A stretch of DNA of 64,000 bases. Source: Coriaria nepalensis. Lineage: Eukaryota > Streptophyta > Magnoliopsida > Cucurbitales > Coriariaceae. Below, in pieces: positions 1 to 11,283 of this stretch; the first letter of the stretch is position 1; each line of letters starts with the position of its first letter. Position numbers and translations under genes: made by a program. The stretch lies in the NCBI GenBank assembly GCA_027186245.1, contig CP114493.1, forward strand, positions 441,501 to 505,500, given 5' to 3'. A model generated the notes under the pieces. That model saw only the letters and a list, made by a program, of their open reading frames with translations. It was not told where the DNA came from and did no database searches.

Positions 1-2
1 TC

Positions 3-731
3 CCTATATCATCCATTATAGGGGCGATTGCAATTTTGAATCGACCGATCATAGGGATTCAAATCCATGCCCTAATCATAAAACTCCAGTTAGAGCCAGA
101 CCCTTCTATAGGTAGCTCATTAGTCATGATGTACTCTAAAACCGGAAGCATAGAAGATTGTGGCAAGGCATTTAATCTGATCAAAAAACCTGATCTGATA
201 TGTTGGACTTCATTGATTGTAAGCTATGCTCAACACGGAAAAGGGTTAGAAGCTTTAAAAGCATATCAGATAATGAGGGAAAAAGGGATCGAGCCGGATC
301 AGGTGACTTTTATCGGACTCTTATCGGCTTGTAGCCATAGTGGTTTGGTTGAAGAAGGGTATTACTATCTTGACTCGATGAAAAGGGATTATGGGCTCGA
401 GCCGGGTCCTAGGCATTATGCTTGCATGGTTGATCTTTTGGGTAGGGGAGGGAGGTTAGAAGAGGCAGAGAGGTTTATTAGTGAGATGCCTATGAAAGCA
501 GATGGTATGATATGGGGCACGTTGCTTGCTGCCTGTAAAGTGTATGGGAATATTGAGGTTGGAAAGATTGCGGCGAGGAAGGTTATGGAGTTGGAGCCGA
601 GAGATGCAGGTAGTTATGTCACGGTTTCAAATATTTGGGCGGGTTTGGGCAAGTGGGAAGAGGTTTTGATTGTTAGAGATGGTATGAAGGGGTTTGGTGT
701 AAAAAAGGAACCTGGTTGGAGCTTTCTGTAA
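3..731 (+). CDS. PLS-class pentatricopeptide repeat protein, 3' part (OTP87-like)
   Basis: The C-terminal part of a PPR RNA-binding protein; the frame is open at the left edge, so the gene begins outside the window. PPR proteins of this class are imported into mitochondria or plastids and bind single organellar transcripts for editing or processing. The translation shows tandem PLS repeats (WTSLIVSYAQHGKGLEALKAY, then PDQVTFIGLLSACSHSGLVEEG), followed by the E-domain signature (YACMVDLLGRGGRLEEAE, WGTLLAACKVYGNIEVG, YVTVSNIWAGLGKWEEV) and ends at GWSFL, with no DYW domain. It is convergent with the minus-strand PPR gene. The neighbouring genes match the Arabidopsis At1g74560-74600 interval, where the E-class gene OTP87 lies, so an OTP87-like identity is inferred from position and class only. 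Confidence 0.88.
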   Translation, partial: PISSIIGAIAILNRPIIGIQIHALIIKLQLEPDPSIGSSLVMMYSKTGSIEDCGKAFNLIKKPDLICWTSLIVSYAQHGKGLEALKAYQIMREKGIEPDQVTFIGLLSACSHSGLVEEGYYYLDSMKRDYGLEPGPRHYACMVDLLGRGGRLEEAERFISEMPMKADGMIWGTLLAACKVYGNIEVGKIAARKVMELEPRDAGSYVTVSNIWAGLGKWEEVLIVRDGMKGFGVKKEPGWSFL

Positions 732-1586
732 TATTAGTAATTATAACTTTAAATAAGCAAAATTGAAAATTAAAAGTTACACAAAATTGAAAGGAGAAAG
801 AAGGTATTGTGGCCCGTGGGTTCGGCTGTGTTTATTTCCCCAAGCACAAACTCTGGTTCCTTTTGTGAACTCTAGTTTGAATCCAACTTAGTTATATAAT
901 CTATTGAACTTTACAAATCAGTTTAAACCCATTTTGAATACATTACAATTCAAACTACAGTTTACTAAACTATAAAGCCGAAAACCCAAACCAAACCCAG
1001 AAATTGATTTTCCAAAATTGTCCTACGATAATACGACATAAAATTTGTATACTTTCTATTGCTCAACCGTGGTCGACCGTGCCTCAAATCTCCTCTTTCT
1101 CTCACCCTCGGATCTGCTCACTCCTCTGATTATTTTAGAAAAAAAACAAAAAACTGAAACAATCAAACAGTATTTCTTGACATGAAAACAAAAAATTAAT
1201 TAAGAAGCTAAATCGCCTTGATTACTTACTTCATCTCAACTTTCATATCCTTCTCAGAAATTTGGAGTCTTACAGGATTTCAATCTCTTCTCAATATAAG
1301 GGATCAGAAGGGGGTGCGATTCCCACGTCCACCTCTTAGAGACCTTGGAAATGCCAAGATGATCTATGTCAGGATAAATTTTGTAGAAAAGGGCATATTA
1401 ACAAACTATCATAGAAAATGAAATCAGACGGGAGTCTTCGCTATAGAACTTTCGGAAAGAAAAGGAAAAAGTTGACAAGATGTCAAGAACTATACCATTT
1501 GCTTGTAGCTTTCCATTGAGACTGACTTCTAAGCGCTTTCAACATCCAATTTCACACTTTCACCACGTGAGTTAATTCTGGCTCTC
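732..1586. other. Intergenic region between convergent PPR genes
   Basis: This holds the 3' flanks of both neighbouring PPR genes. A 67-codon open frame near 1.2-1.4 kb has no recognisable domain. I see no RNA gene or transposon. Confidence 0.5.
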
Positions 1587-3910
1587 CTACAAATTTATGA
1601 ACATTGAACTTCTCATTCTCAAATCCCGAGAACAGTTAATCTGGACCCTTTTCTTAACTTTTTTATCTCTAATCCCGTCAAATAGAAGTTCATAAGTATA
1701 ATAAGTTATCTGGCTCTTCTTCAACAGTTCTTCAACAAGAATCTTAGGTGCTGCTATCTGTCTCTTATCAGCATCAAAAATTGTATCCACAATATCTAGA
1801 ACAATCCCATTCTGCACCATAAGGCGGATTATTCCTACCGCCTCATTGACTCTATGCTTCACACAAAGACAGTTCAAAATCATCCCAAATGTAGTCAAAG
1901 AAGGAACATACGATTTTTCGATATTTTCCATGAGAAATTTACACCCAAGATCGATTTGCTCTGTTTTACAAAGCCCGTCTATTATTACGCAATAAGGATA
2001 ACTGTCTGGAGAAAGCTTATTTTCACTCATCTCATGATATAGTTTCTCTGCCATATTAACATCCAGCTTTTCACAAAACACATTGATCATTATATTGTAA
2101 GTTGCTGTGGTACGAGAAATGTTATATCCTTCTCCCATTTTACGAAAAAGCATATAGGCTTTGTCTAAATCTCCATTGTTGCAAAACCCACTAATCAAAG
2201 CGCCAAAATTAACAATATCTGGTTCCAAACCCTTCTTCTTTATCTCCTCAAGCAACTGCATAGCTTCACCAGGTTTCCTTGCTTTACATAAACTCTCAAT
2301 CAGTATATTGTATGTAAGGATATTTGGAACACACCCATTCTCCATAATTTCCCGAAAAATGTCCATTAGATCATTATGCCCAGACGCTTTACAAAGACAG
2401 TTGAGTACAGAATTGAACGTAATTACATCAGGAATAACACCATGACTCCACATTATATTCATCATCTCAATTGCACTATCCAGATTCAATTGCCTACAAT
2501 ACCCATCGATCAATGTATTGAAAGTGAATATATCAGGAAGGTAGCCTCTATCAATCGCATCATTCATAAGTTTAGTGGCATCAGATAAGCAACCCATCTT
2601 GCAAAGACCGTCCATGACTAGATTGTAAGTCCAAATATCCGGGATGCCTCTGTTTTCTGACATATCAGTCATGAGTTGCAAGGCTTGCAAAATAAGCCCT
2701 TGCCTGGACAAGCCTTTGACCGATGTGTAATAAAAAACAATACTTGGCTTTAACCCTTTCTCCAAGGCCTCATTAAATACCGCCATGGCCTGATTTAACT
2801 CCCCTTCTTGACATAAGCCATTGATTAACGAGCAATAAGTAAATTCATTTGGAACAAACCTTTTGAAAACAGCCTCGTTAAGAACCTTATCAGCATTTTG
2901 AATCATACCCTGCTTACAATAGGCATCAATGATAGTATTATAAGTGAATTGATCAGGCTCAAACCCACTATTCACCATTTTATGAAAATAGTCTTCGGCT
3001 TCTAAGATTTTAGAGTTCTTACACAAGCCAAATATCAAAATGTTGTATGTACTATGTCAGGAGTTAGACTTACCTTCGCTATACTCCATATAAATCGGAC
3101 CGCCTCATTAATCGCAGCTTTCTTGCAAAACCCTTGCATGAAAATATTGAACGTAAACAAATTCAAACATATTCCTCTTTTCAACACTTTGTTGAGAAGC
3201 TTTTCACTTTCTCCAACTTCTCCCTTTTTACAAAGAACATGAACAAGCTTATTAAATGCAGTTATGTCCGGATAAATACCGTTTATAAGCATTTCATCAA
3301 ATAATGCATATGCCTCAACATTATAATCCTCAGCATAAAATTCACCAATCACGTACAATAAGCAATCGCATTAAATTCACAGCCTTGCAGAGGCATGTTC
3401 TTAAGAAGCCATAAAGCAGCATGGGCCTACTTGTCCTACAAAAAGACTTTATCCTTATTGTAAAAGTATACACATCTCCGGATTAATCCCTTTATCCTTC
3501 ATTCTTAGAAACACTTTGTGAGCTTGATTGAAGTAGCCATACTCGATAAGAATGTTCATTATGGCATTATATGATTGAATGGACGGCTCACAGTCATAGA
3601 AATCCATCCTCTCGAACAAATCAACAGCTCTTTGGATCCTACCTTTTCTTCCGTATTTTCTCATTGCTCCTATATACACTCCTTCTAGTAAACTACTATC
3701 AATATTAATCCTCATCTCGGAAAGTATTTTCTCCGTGGCTTCAAACTCTCCATGAAATCCAAGCTTTGCAATCATGCACTTGTAAGTTAAGAACGTGTGC
3801 TTGAAATTATCTTCATTCTGTACTGAATCGAACATTTTCAGGGCCTTAAGGATGTGTTTTTTATATTTTACAACGGCAGCTACATGTTTTGGAAGTAAAG
3901 CAAGACTCAC
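1587..3910 (-). pseudogene. P-class PPR gene (At1g74580-like) interrupted by four indels
   Basis: On the minus strand the protein begins MSLALLPKHVAAVVKYKK at 3910 and runs as P-class 35-residue PPR repeats to the stop at 1587; the N-terminus, repeat order and tail (YTYELLFDGIRDKK) match what I know of the intronless Arabidopsis gene At1g74580. Three open blocks, 3910-3455, 3358-3035 and 3038-1587, are in different frames. Continuing homology shows an apparent 2-base duplication near 3475-3480 and one-base losses near 3421-3425, 3351-3355 and 3050-3053. The other roughly 1.9 kb is open. It is either a young pseudogene or a coding gene in a locally poor assembly. The intact product would be an organellar RNA-binding protein. 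Confidence 0.8.
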
Positions 3911-4260
3911 CTCCAGAAGAACAAAGTAAATTTGATACTCTTATGATAAATCCACCAAGAGGAATCAAATTTGAAGCAGATTTGAGCATTTTTCATTTGC
4001 TGAAATGTAATCGAGAAGGAAATGAATTAAGAATCCTAATTGATAAAGCAAATAAGATAAGAACACGAACCCTGATTACTCTCTTTGATTGCGAGAAAGC
4101 TTGAAGAACTCTGCTTTCTCTTCAACGGAGAAGATCCAATGTCAAAATGAGTGGAACTAGGGAATCATGAAGAAGGCAATGTCCTCTATGGAGGTTTACA
4201 GAATCAGATTTCCGGAAATGCTCGTCAGGAATCAAATTGACGCCAAGCTGTGATGTTGGG

Positions 4261-4280
4261 GTTTGGGGTTTAGGGTTTAC
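4261..4280. promoter_or_regulatory. Telo-box-like repeats upstream of the minus-strand PPR gene
   Basis: Short degenerate copies of GGGTTTAG lie about 350 bases upstream of the PPR start and read as AAACCCTA-type telo-boxes on the minus strand. Such boxes are common close to the start sites of plant housekeeping and organelle-biogenesis genes. The role here is inferred from sequence and position only. Confidence 0.4.
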
Positions 4281-5014
4281 AGTGGACGGAAAAATGGAGG
4301 GAAAAATATGCAGAGGTCGGCCGAAGAATTGTGCATACTAAATCTTATATCTTTAATTAATTTAATTTTTGGCCCAAAAGAAAACAAAAAAAACTTATAG
4401 GCCCTTTATTTTGGCACAGTTCAGGACCAAAGTCCAATTTCCATTCAAAACATACAATTTGAAGTTATTTTTATGATTATCTTTATCACCAACACGTTAA
4501 ATGATGAAGAGTTCAAATGTTGATATTATTAGGTAGATCATATAGTAGATCAATTTATTTTAATTACACCGTTGATATTATTTTTAAATTTTCTTTTTAA
4601 TTTGGATTCCATAAAACGAATATTAATTGATGTCATGATATAAAACGAATATTTTCTTTGAAACAGATCGATTTACTATAAATATAATCTACTTAAAAAT
4701 ATATCTATTTATATATATATATATAAGCTCCAAAAAAGTGAATATCTCGATGCTCATTATATAAGGTTTATTAATGTCATGTTTCATCTACGAGACATGA
4801 CTACTATTTTTATTAATATTATTTGTAAATGTGAAGTGAAAAATAATAATAATGATAATAAAAAAAAGCACCTCAAAGCAATTTTTACCACTAGCACATG
4901 ATTCAGTTGTCACTTTGTCGTCCATGAATCCGTTTAGAGATCCTGAAACATCCACATGACAACACCATTAGCTGATACTTCATTTGCATGATGCAAAAAG
5001 TACCCATTTTCCTC

Positions 5015-5023
5015 CTATATATA
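5015..5023 (+). promoter_or_regulatory. TATA box of the PKS-like gene
   Basis: CTATATATA lies about 120 bases before the start codon, leaving room for a leader of roughly 95 bases. It is the only strong TATA motif close to this start. Confidence 0.5.
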
Positions 5024-5141
5024 CATGTATGTATCTTTCTCACTCAACAAGCTCACTTGAGAATAACAAACTTGGAAATTTTCCCAGGAGCCAAACAATA
5101 TCCCTCTTATCTCTCATATCAATTTCACTACAAGAATTAAC

Positions 5142-5810
5142 ATGTCCGAAGAAGGTGAAATCGGTGTCTTTGCTGCCGAGAAATACTACAACATGCAACT
5201 AGACGAGGATCCGGACATCGGCATGAGAATTTCCCGCTATGATGTTCACGGAACCAAACCAATGAGCACGAGACATTTTCTTGGAACTTCTTCTAGTATG
5301 TCTACTCAAGCTATTACTACCGATCATCAGTTAGCTGCTTCCTTACCAACCCTCTCAAGAAACATATCTCAACATATCCAAAACAAGGTAATTAAAAGAA
5401 GCAACTTCTTATTAGCAACTCTCAACCCTTGTTTCGACATGTCATCAATTCCGGTGCATAGAAATGTTAATGAGCAGGCGGATCGTGATAATGGAAAAAG
5501 GGTTATGAGAAGGAGAAGAAGAGAAGAGATATGGGATAAAAGGAAGAAGAATTCTCAACCAGATCAACACGACCGTAAGGAGTTAGTAGCGGACGATAAT
5601 GTCAAGACAAGTTGTTTGATAGTTAGGTCAAGTAATAAAGCAGATCACAAAACTACACAGCTAGTTGTCGGAAAAGATAATGTGGAGATTAGAAGCCGAT
5701 CGGGTGGTTTTCTGGGTTGTAAGAATCATAAAGCGGTGACCGTAGCGGAGACTACGGAAATTAGGATTAATGAAAAAGCGGGTGATTTAGTAAAATCATC
5801 AAATGTTTGA
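5142..5810 (+). CDS. Phytochrome kinase substrate (PKS) family protein, short form
   Basis: An intronless 222-residue protein. PKS proteins are cytosolic and plasma-membrane-associated factors that act with phytochromes and phototropins in phototropism, leaf flattening and growth orientation. Two family motifs are visible: GEIGVFAAEKYYNMQLDED at residues 5-23, matching the PKS EIGVFGAEKYF block, and SGGFLGCKNHKAVTV near residues 188-202, matching the C-terminal GGFL-x-SCKSHKSV block of PKS1. The middle is low-complexity and very basic around residues 125-138 (a run of Arg). PKS1 has about 440 residues, so this is a short member with most of the linker missing; the reading frame itself is complete with ATG, stop and TATA box. 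Which Arabidopsis PKS it corresponds to cannot be said. Confidence 0.75.
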   Translation: MSEEGEIGVFAAEKYYNMQLDEDPDIGMRISRYDVHGTKPMSTRHFLGTSSSMSTQAITTDHQLAASLPTLSRNISQHIQNKVIKRSNFLLATLNPCFDMSSIPVHRNVNEQADRDNGKRVMRRRRREEIWDKRKKNSQPDQHDRKELVADDNVKTSCLIVRSSNKADHKTTQLVVGKDNVEIRSRSGGFLGCKNHKAVTVAETTEIRINEKAGDLVKSSNV

Positions 5811-7140
5811 TTCCGAGTCTTAAATACGGGGAGTGATTTAAAATGGGCTAAGTTTGATTTGTTTTCAATAAATACAATATGTTTTTTGCTTGCTTTGAGT
5901 TTCTTCTGTCTCTAAAAACTTGTTGTGAGATTGCATTGAGAAATTCCATGAATTAAACATGAATGTCGTATCTATATCATCTGTTACTTGGAGCTTGTAT
6001 TTCAAACAAATAACGTTACGGTCTTTACGGTGAAATAAGACTAAGCTCATCAGCTAATATAAAATTGAAATAAAATCGAAACTGAAGTTTGAAACTCCAA
6101 ACGGTATCACAAAAACGAACCTCAAGACGGTAGACAGGTCTATAGGTAACAACATTAAATTCTACAAACAATTTCACAGAAAGTTGTCTAATGCTGTGTC
6201 CCATTCCCATATAGTAGTCTTTTCTCAATCTATCAGTCTATCAAAATCAATTCAAAGACAGTCTGGTGGACAGTATGTTTCTGAGAAGAAACCCCATCAA
6301 ACATATTTGAATGAAGGAATTTATGGTGCCCATTCTAATAAGTGATTCAAATTTCCAGAACTGTACAAGACGTACCAAAAAAAAAAAAAAGCAAAGCATT
6401 AAGACTTGATGAGACATATCATAACCTACAATAATAGAGAAAATAGCAGGACATAACTGACCAATTGGTGGGGTTAAAAAAATATATTTAAATCTTACAT
6501 ATAAAAAATTAAATCTTACATATATTATATTTATACAAAAAATTTGAAATTAAAAAAATAATAATAATAAATATATATATATTTAAAACTTTACATTTAA
6601 AAAATTAAAATTTAATTTAAAAGAATTTCTCTAAATTCTCCAAAATCTCTCAAAACTAGCCCCCATTGAGATGATAACTTAGTATTAACACCGTAAGAGG
6701 CTTTGTTTTGATTAAGAATATGTTGTGCTTTGTTTTGAAATTCAGTTTGAGCCCAATTAACTAACATAACGATATGATCGGGCTTGAGCTTAACGCGGCA
6801 AAAGTTTACGGGCCGAACCAATTCCTGTTATGGGCTCGCGCTATTTTTCAAGTTACTTGCTGCATGATAAACTGACACGGCCGTTACAAGAGAGTTCATG
6901 CATTACCATTTACAGAACTACCAATCTGCATACGTGTCCATCTGTGATTTGGCTACTCTCTGAACGTCATGTTATCTCGCAAAGCAGATACGAACTCCCC
7001 AAAAACCCTAATCCTTTTGTTCTCTCTCTCTCTCACTTTCACTCTTCAACGACAGAGCGCTAGGGTTTTAGGAGCTAAGGGTTTTACCTGAGAGAATAGA
7101 GAAGAGAGAGAGAGAGCGGGAGACGAAGAAGAGCTCAGAT
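5811..7140. other. Intergenic region: PKS-like 3' flank and NRP promoter
   Basis: An AATAAA-type polyadenylation context occurs near 5.87 kb. Around 6.47-6.62 kb the sequence is almost pure AT. The last 150 bases are the CT-rich promoter and leader of the histone chaperone gene. Open frames on either strand here show no domain. Confidence 0.5.
7003..7068 (+). promoter_or_regulatory. Telo-box pair and CT-rich leader before the NRP gene
   Basis: AAACCCTAAT at 7003-7012 and its reverse form TAGGGTTT at 7061-7068 flank a run of CT dinucleotides at about 7021-7033. Telo-boxes with CT-rich leaders are typical of plant genes expressed in dividing cells, which suits a histone chaperone. Confidence 0.5.
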
Positions 7141-9381
7141 ATGTCGTCTGACAAGGGCAAGAAGCTTAAGGTCTCGGAAAAAGGAGATGAGGAAAATGCG
7201 GAGATCGATGAGAAGCTCGTCCTCTCTATCGAGAAGTTGCAGGAGATACAAGACGAGCTCGAGAAGGTAGTATAATCTAGCTTCTTCGTAGTTTTTCTCA
7301 TAAATATTGATAGAGATAAGGTAAATGTTATCTCTTTCCCGGAAATTTGGTTCTCTAGGGCTTTTATCAGAATGATTTTTCTTTTTACCTAATTATTTCA
7401 GAGTAGGAGACTTTTTCTAGGTTATAATATTAATTTTGGAGAATTTTTCTACTATAATGTGGAATCAAATTATTGTTTCCGAATTATTCTTAAAGCTCTC
7501 AAATTTGCATCCTGCTGTGACTTTTGTTTTAAACTATTCTGAAACTTAATTAACATCCCCTGTAATCCAAGCATTTTCTCCTTTTGCCAGTAATTTAGTA
7601 AATTTTTAGTATTAAAGAGGAATTATAAATTTATACTTAAAAGAGTTGAATTAAGGTTATCAATTGAGCTCTATAATTATCATTATACTGTCAATATTTT
7701 ATTTTCTATTGATTTTTTGAATGGTGAAGCTGCAATAGTGTGATTCAGTTGTTTTGTTATATGATTCTTGGGTTTTGTCTTAGATCAATGAGGAGGCGAG
7801 TGATAAAGTACTTGAAGTAGAGCAGAAGTACAATGAGATACGCAAGCCAGTCTATGATAAGCGGAATGATATCATCAAATCCATTCCGGACTTCTGGTTA
7901 ACAGCTGTTAGTGATCTTTACCCCTCTTCCCTCTAGTACCTTGAAATGAATTATCATTTCGAGCTTGCTATTATGAAAATATATTTGAAACTTAGTCAGT
8001 GTTTTTAACCGATTGTCTGCAGTTTTTGAGTCATCCTGCTCTTGGCGAACTCTTAAGTGATGAGGATCAAAAGGTTTGTCGAGGATATTTGTTTCCTAGC
8101 TTGAAACATAATAATTTTTTCATGTTTTATTGTGGAGGATCAAAAGAAAGTCTTCCTTGTTTAATATGTACTTATGTTCTGTCTCTCTTATAATAGATAT
8201 TCAAATATCTTAGTTCCTTGGAAGTGGAAGATTTCAAAGATGTTAAATCGGGTTACTCCATTAGCTTTGTGAGTTTTCTTTGTTTACTTATGCATACTTA
8301 ATTAAGTGCATATCTTATTCTTGCTGTCTTCCATTTCACCTAATGTAGATATTGATAGGCAGCAAATTTTGTTTATCTGTCTCTACAGAACTTCAAGCCT
8401 AATCCTCACTTTGAAGATACAAAGATCACTAAGACTTTCACCTTCCTTGATGAAGGAACAACAAAAATTAGTGCCACTTCCATAAAGTGGAAAGAGGGAA
8501 TGGTAAGGTTTTCTTTTTTCCTTTGGTATTTGTACTTTGTTTCATTTAATATTCGTTTCTCTTATGTGTCAATTAATTAGACATTTTGTTAATTTGAAGG
8601 GCTTGGCTAATGGAGCTAATCACGAAAAGAAAGGGAACAAACGACCTCAAGCAGAGGAGAGGTACTTTTCATCTAACTCAATTCCCTTTCAACACATGTT
8701 TCTGTTCGTTTGCCTTTCCTTTGACTCTTTATTTTCCCGTCTTGCTTGCACGCAGCTTTTTTAGCTGGTTTAGTGATACCCAGCAGAAAGATATTGAAGA
8801 AATTCATGACGAGGTATGTTGCATTCATAATTCCAAACTTTGCTCCTCTTTTTCTCCCAAACCACACAAAACGCTAAACAGAGAACAAGTTTTGCATTTA
8901 TTATTTCTCACTGTCCGAAAACTGCAGATTGCGGAGATCATCAAGGAGGACTTGTGGCCTAACCCATTAACTTATTTCAACAATGTAATCAATCTATCTT
9001 TAGACCTTTTTTTTCTAATCATACTTACTTTCTCACATGTATAGTTAATACATTCCTTTAATTGTTATTTCGGTTATATCTAGGAGGCTGATGAAGAAGA
9101 CTTTGATGAAGAGGGTGATGAAGAGGTAAATAGAGATCTTTTACTCATCCTTGATTGATTATATATCATCATATTTTTCCTCTCTGTTAAGTTTCGGAAA
9201 ATACTAGGAACAGTATAAAATGTCTGTTAAATTGGGACCAAACAAAAGAAAACAAAAGAAAAAGATTTTGAATCATTGTCCTGTTTTTCTTTTGCAGGGA
9301 AAGAATGATGACTCGGAAGAGGATGACCAGGAAGAGGATGATGACGATGAGGAAGATGGGGAGGATGACGAGGGCAGGTGA
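7141..9381 (+). CDS. NRP1: NAP1-related protein (SET/NRP-type histone chaperone)
   Basis: Ten exons join in frame to about 255 codons: 7141-7266, 7784-7906, 8023-8073, 8197-8268, 8389-8502, 8600-8661, 8756-8813, 8928-8984, 9084-9125 and 9298-9381; every intron is GT-AG. NRP proteins bind H2A-H2B and work in chromatin assembly, DNA repair and root growth in the nucleus. Visible are the N-terminal dimerisation helix ([18 protein letters not shown] through [20 protein letters not shown]), the earmuff core ([32 protein letters not shown]), the SFFSWFSD block and [14 protein letters not shown], then an Asp/Glu tail of about 40 residues that is typical of the family. In Arabidopsis NRP1 is At1g74560, consistent with the neighbours here. 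The last exon ends GGCAG-GTGAAG, so an alternative donor may exist before the stop. Confidence 0.93.
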
Positions 9382-10130
9382 AGCAGTCAAGTCTTATTCA
9401 ATCGCCCTTTTTTCTTTTTACCTTTGTTCTTGTAGTAGCTCTGTGTAAAGTGATCTTCTAGTAATTTGCTGACTTATCAAGGGTATAGTAGTAAGGTGGA
9501 GGAGGGCAATTGACTGCTTCCTTAGACAGTCTTCTGCTCCTTTTTCCCATCATGGAGGGTCTTCTTCATTTGTTTTATTGAGTTATTTTTGTGTCTTCTT
9601 CCTCTCTTCTTAGAGTATTTACCTATTAAAACTTAAAAGCTTCTGTCTTTAATGCTGTTTGGGAATATATACTGTAATGCGGATGCTCTACCAATATGTT
9701 TTGCATGATATTATCTTAGGTCAAACAATGCATAAGCTAATGATGATTGTTCCCGACTTGTTGCTAATCAAGGATGTATTGAGTTTGTAAACGCATATGC
9801 GATTTGCGTTTATATCGATTTAGATTTTAGTATTACACTTTAAGGGTACTAGAGATAATAGCTGGCCAAACTTTTGTCTAGGACTTATTAACTAATCACA
9901 TTACAATAAGTCAAAAAAATTTGTCTCATAATCATTAGCTAATCAATCTACAGATAACATAGAGGCCAAACTTTTGTCTTGTAGTCATTTGTCCGAGAAG
10001 CGAACATGGTCTAGTATCTAGTAGTCATTAGATTCTTTCGTGTACATTTCTCATCAGTATAAAACCAAACGTGTAAACAACTCTATGCAAGAAACATTCT
10101 ACATAGAACATTTTCAATGTGGTTCTAATA
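9382..10130. other. NRP 3' flank and gap before the dioxygenase remnant
   Basis: The first 300 bases are T-rich and probably the 3' UTR. The rest carries no coding signal that I can recognise. Confidence 0.45.
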
Positions 10131-11283
10131 ATGGCAGACACCTCTAGTATTCTCTCTCTCCCCTTTCTTCAAAGAAGACGATGAAGAAGGAAAAAGAATA
10201 GCCATTGATATCATCTGAAAAGCTTGTTCGGATCATGGCTTCCTCCAAATTGTGCTGTTGATCTAATGAGCTGAGCACTCGAACTTTCTAGGACGTTTTT
10301 CGACTATCTGGATGAACAAAAGCTCAAATACAGTCCTGCTTCTGATGCACCTCTAATATTCAGCCTGGAAACTCCCTGGATAAGAACGAATACTTGCTAA
10401 TGTTTCCTCCTGGATCTCCCTTTAATATTTTTACCCCCACAATCCCCACAAGTTTAAGTAAGTTTGTCAACTTTTACTTGAGTTTCATTTGGACAGACTT
10501 ATTAAACAAACACTGCGCGAAACTGATCTAGTTATATTTTGATATGTTAGGGAAGTGTTGGAAGAGATATTCAAGCATTTGAGCAAGACAGGTGAAGTTA
10601 TGGAGAGCATCATCAATGAGTGTTTGGGTCTCCCTCCAAACTTGGATTATATGACTTCCTTGCATTATTTCCCAACAACTGAGGAGGAGGATAATGGCAT
10701 AACCCCACATGAAGATGGAAACATAATCACCTTTGGTTTTCAAGATGAAGTCGGTCTCCACGTACTTGAACCAAACGGGAATTGGATTCCGGTCACTTCT
10801 GCCCCCGACACTATTGTCATCAATCTAGGCGATGCTATTCAGGTAATCGATAGAAAAGACTAGACTCTATTAGGCTTTGAAATTGTCCCACATCGGATAT
10901 TGGTTCAAAGCGTTTGCATCCGATGTTTGGCTTTCTAAGACCTAGTTATAAACACCCATTAAAGCCTTTTTTTTTTTTTTGTTCTTTTATGTTCTTCTTT
11001 TACATTATATTTATAGGTATTGAGCAATAAGAGATTTAAGAGTGGCACAGGGTGGTTAGACCAAAGGGAGGAAGAAATAGATACTCATATGCATTCTTAT
11101 ACAACTTGCATGGAGACAAGTGGGTGGAGCCACTCCCACACTTCACCAAAGAAATTGGAGAATCCCCAAAGTACAAAGGATTTAGATTCCAGGACTACCA
11201 TATGCCTAAGAATGAGGAACAAAATCCACCAGCCTTCCAAACCTGAAGATGCCATCAAAATCAACCACTACGCCATTCTTTAA
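10131..11283 (+). pseudogene. 2-oxoglutarate/Fe(II)-dependent dioxygenase pseudogene (DOXC type)
   Basis: Remnant of a plant-specialised-metabolism dioxygenase in three exons (about 10131-10457, 10551-10842 and 11017-11283). The start MADTSSI is followed by early frame shifts and stops in exon 1, although blocks such as NEYLLMFPPGSPFN are still readable. Exon 2 keeps the iron ligand motif HxD in ITPHEDGNIITFGFQDE. Exon 3 keeps the distal ligand block HRVVRPKGGRNRYSYAF, including the RxS motif for 2-oxoglutarate, but a shift precedes it, and a second shift is needed to reach the C-terminal end RMRNKIHQPSKPEDAIK. A short stretch normally present in exon 2 before YMTSLHYFP also seems lost. The gene is dead; the substrate cannot be inferred. 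Confidence 0.85.
10885..10952 (+). promoter_or_regulatory. USE-like motif, 9-bp inverted repeat and TATA inside the dioxygenase intron
   Basis: GTCCCACATCG at 10885-10895 matches the upstream sequence element RTCCCACATCG of plant snRNA promoters. ACATCGGAT (10890-10898) and ATCCGATGT (10918-10926) form a perfect inverted repeat with a 19-base loop. A TATAAA motif lies at 10947 and a run of about 14 T begins at 10967. The USE-TATA spacing of about 50 is longer than in snRNA genes and no snRNA follows, so this may equally be a piece of a retroelement LTR, since many plant LTRs carry TCCCACATCGG. Confidence 0.35.

Larger units (their letters stand above)
3911..5141. other. Shared upstream region of divergent PPR and PKS-like genes
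   Basis: The left part (to about 4.3 kb) should hold the 5' UTR and promoter of the minus-strand PPR gene, and the right part the PKS-like promoter. Between them is AT-rich sequence with a short TA run near 4.71-4.73 kb. No further gene is recognised. Confidence 0.5.

Noticed and set aside
1218..1421. 67-codon plus-strand frame after the first PPR gene
   Set aside because: No domain, no promoter and no conserved block recognised.
10885..10980. A complete U-type snRNA gene
   Set aside because: The motif-to-TATA distance is wrong and only about 20 bases separate TATA from the T run, so no snRNA fits.
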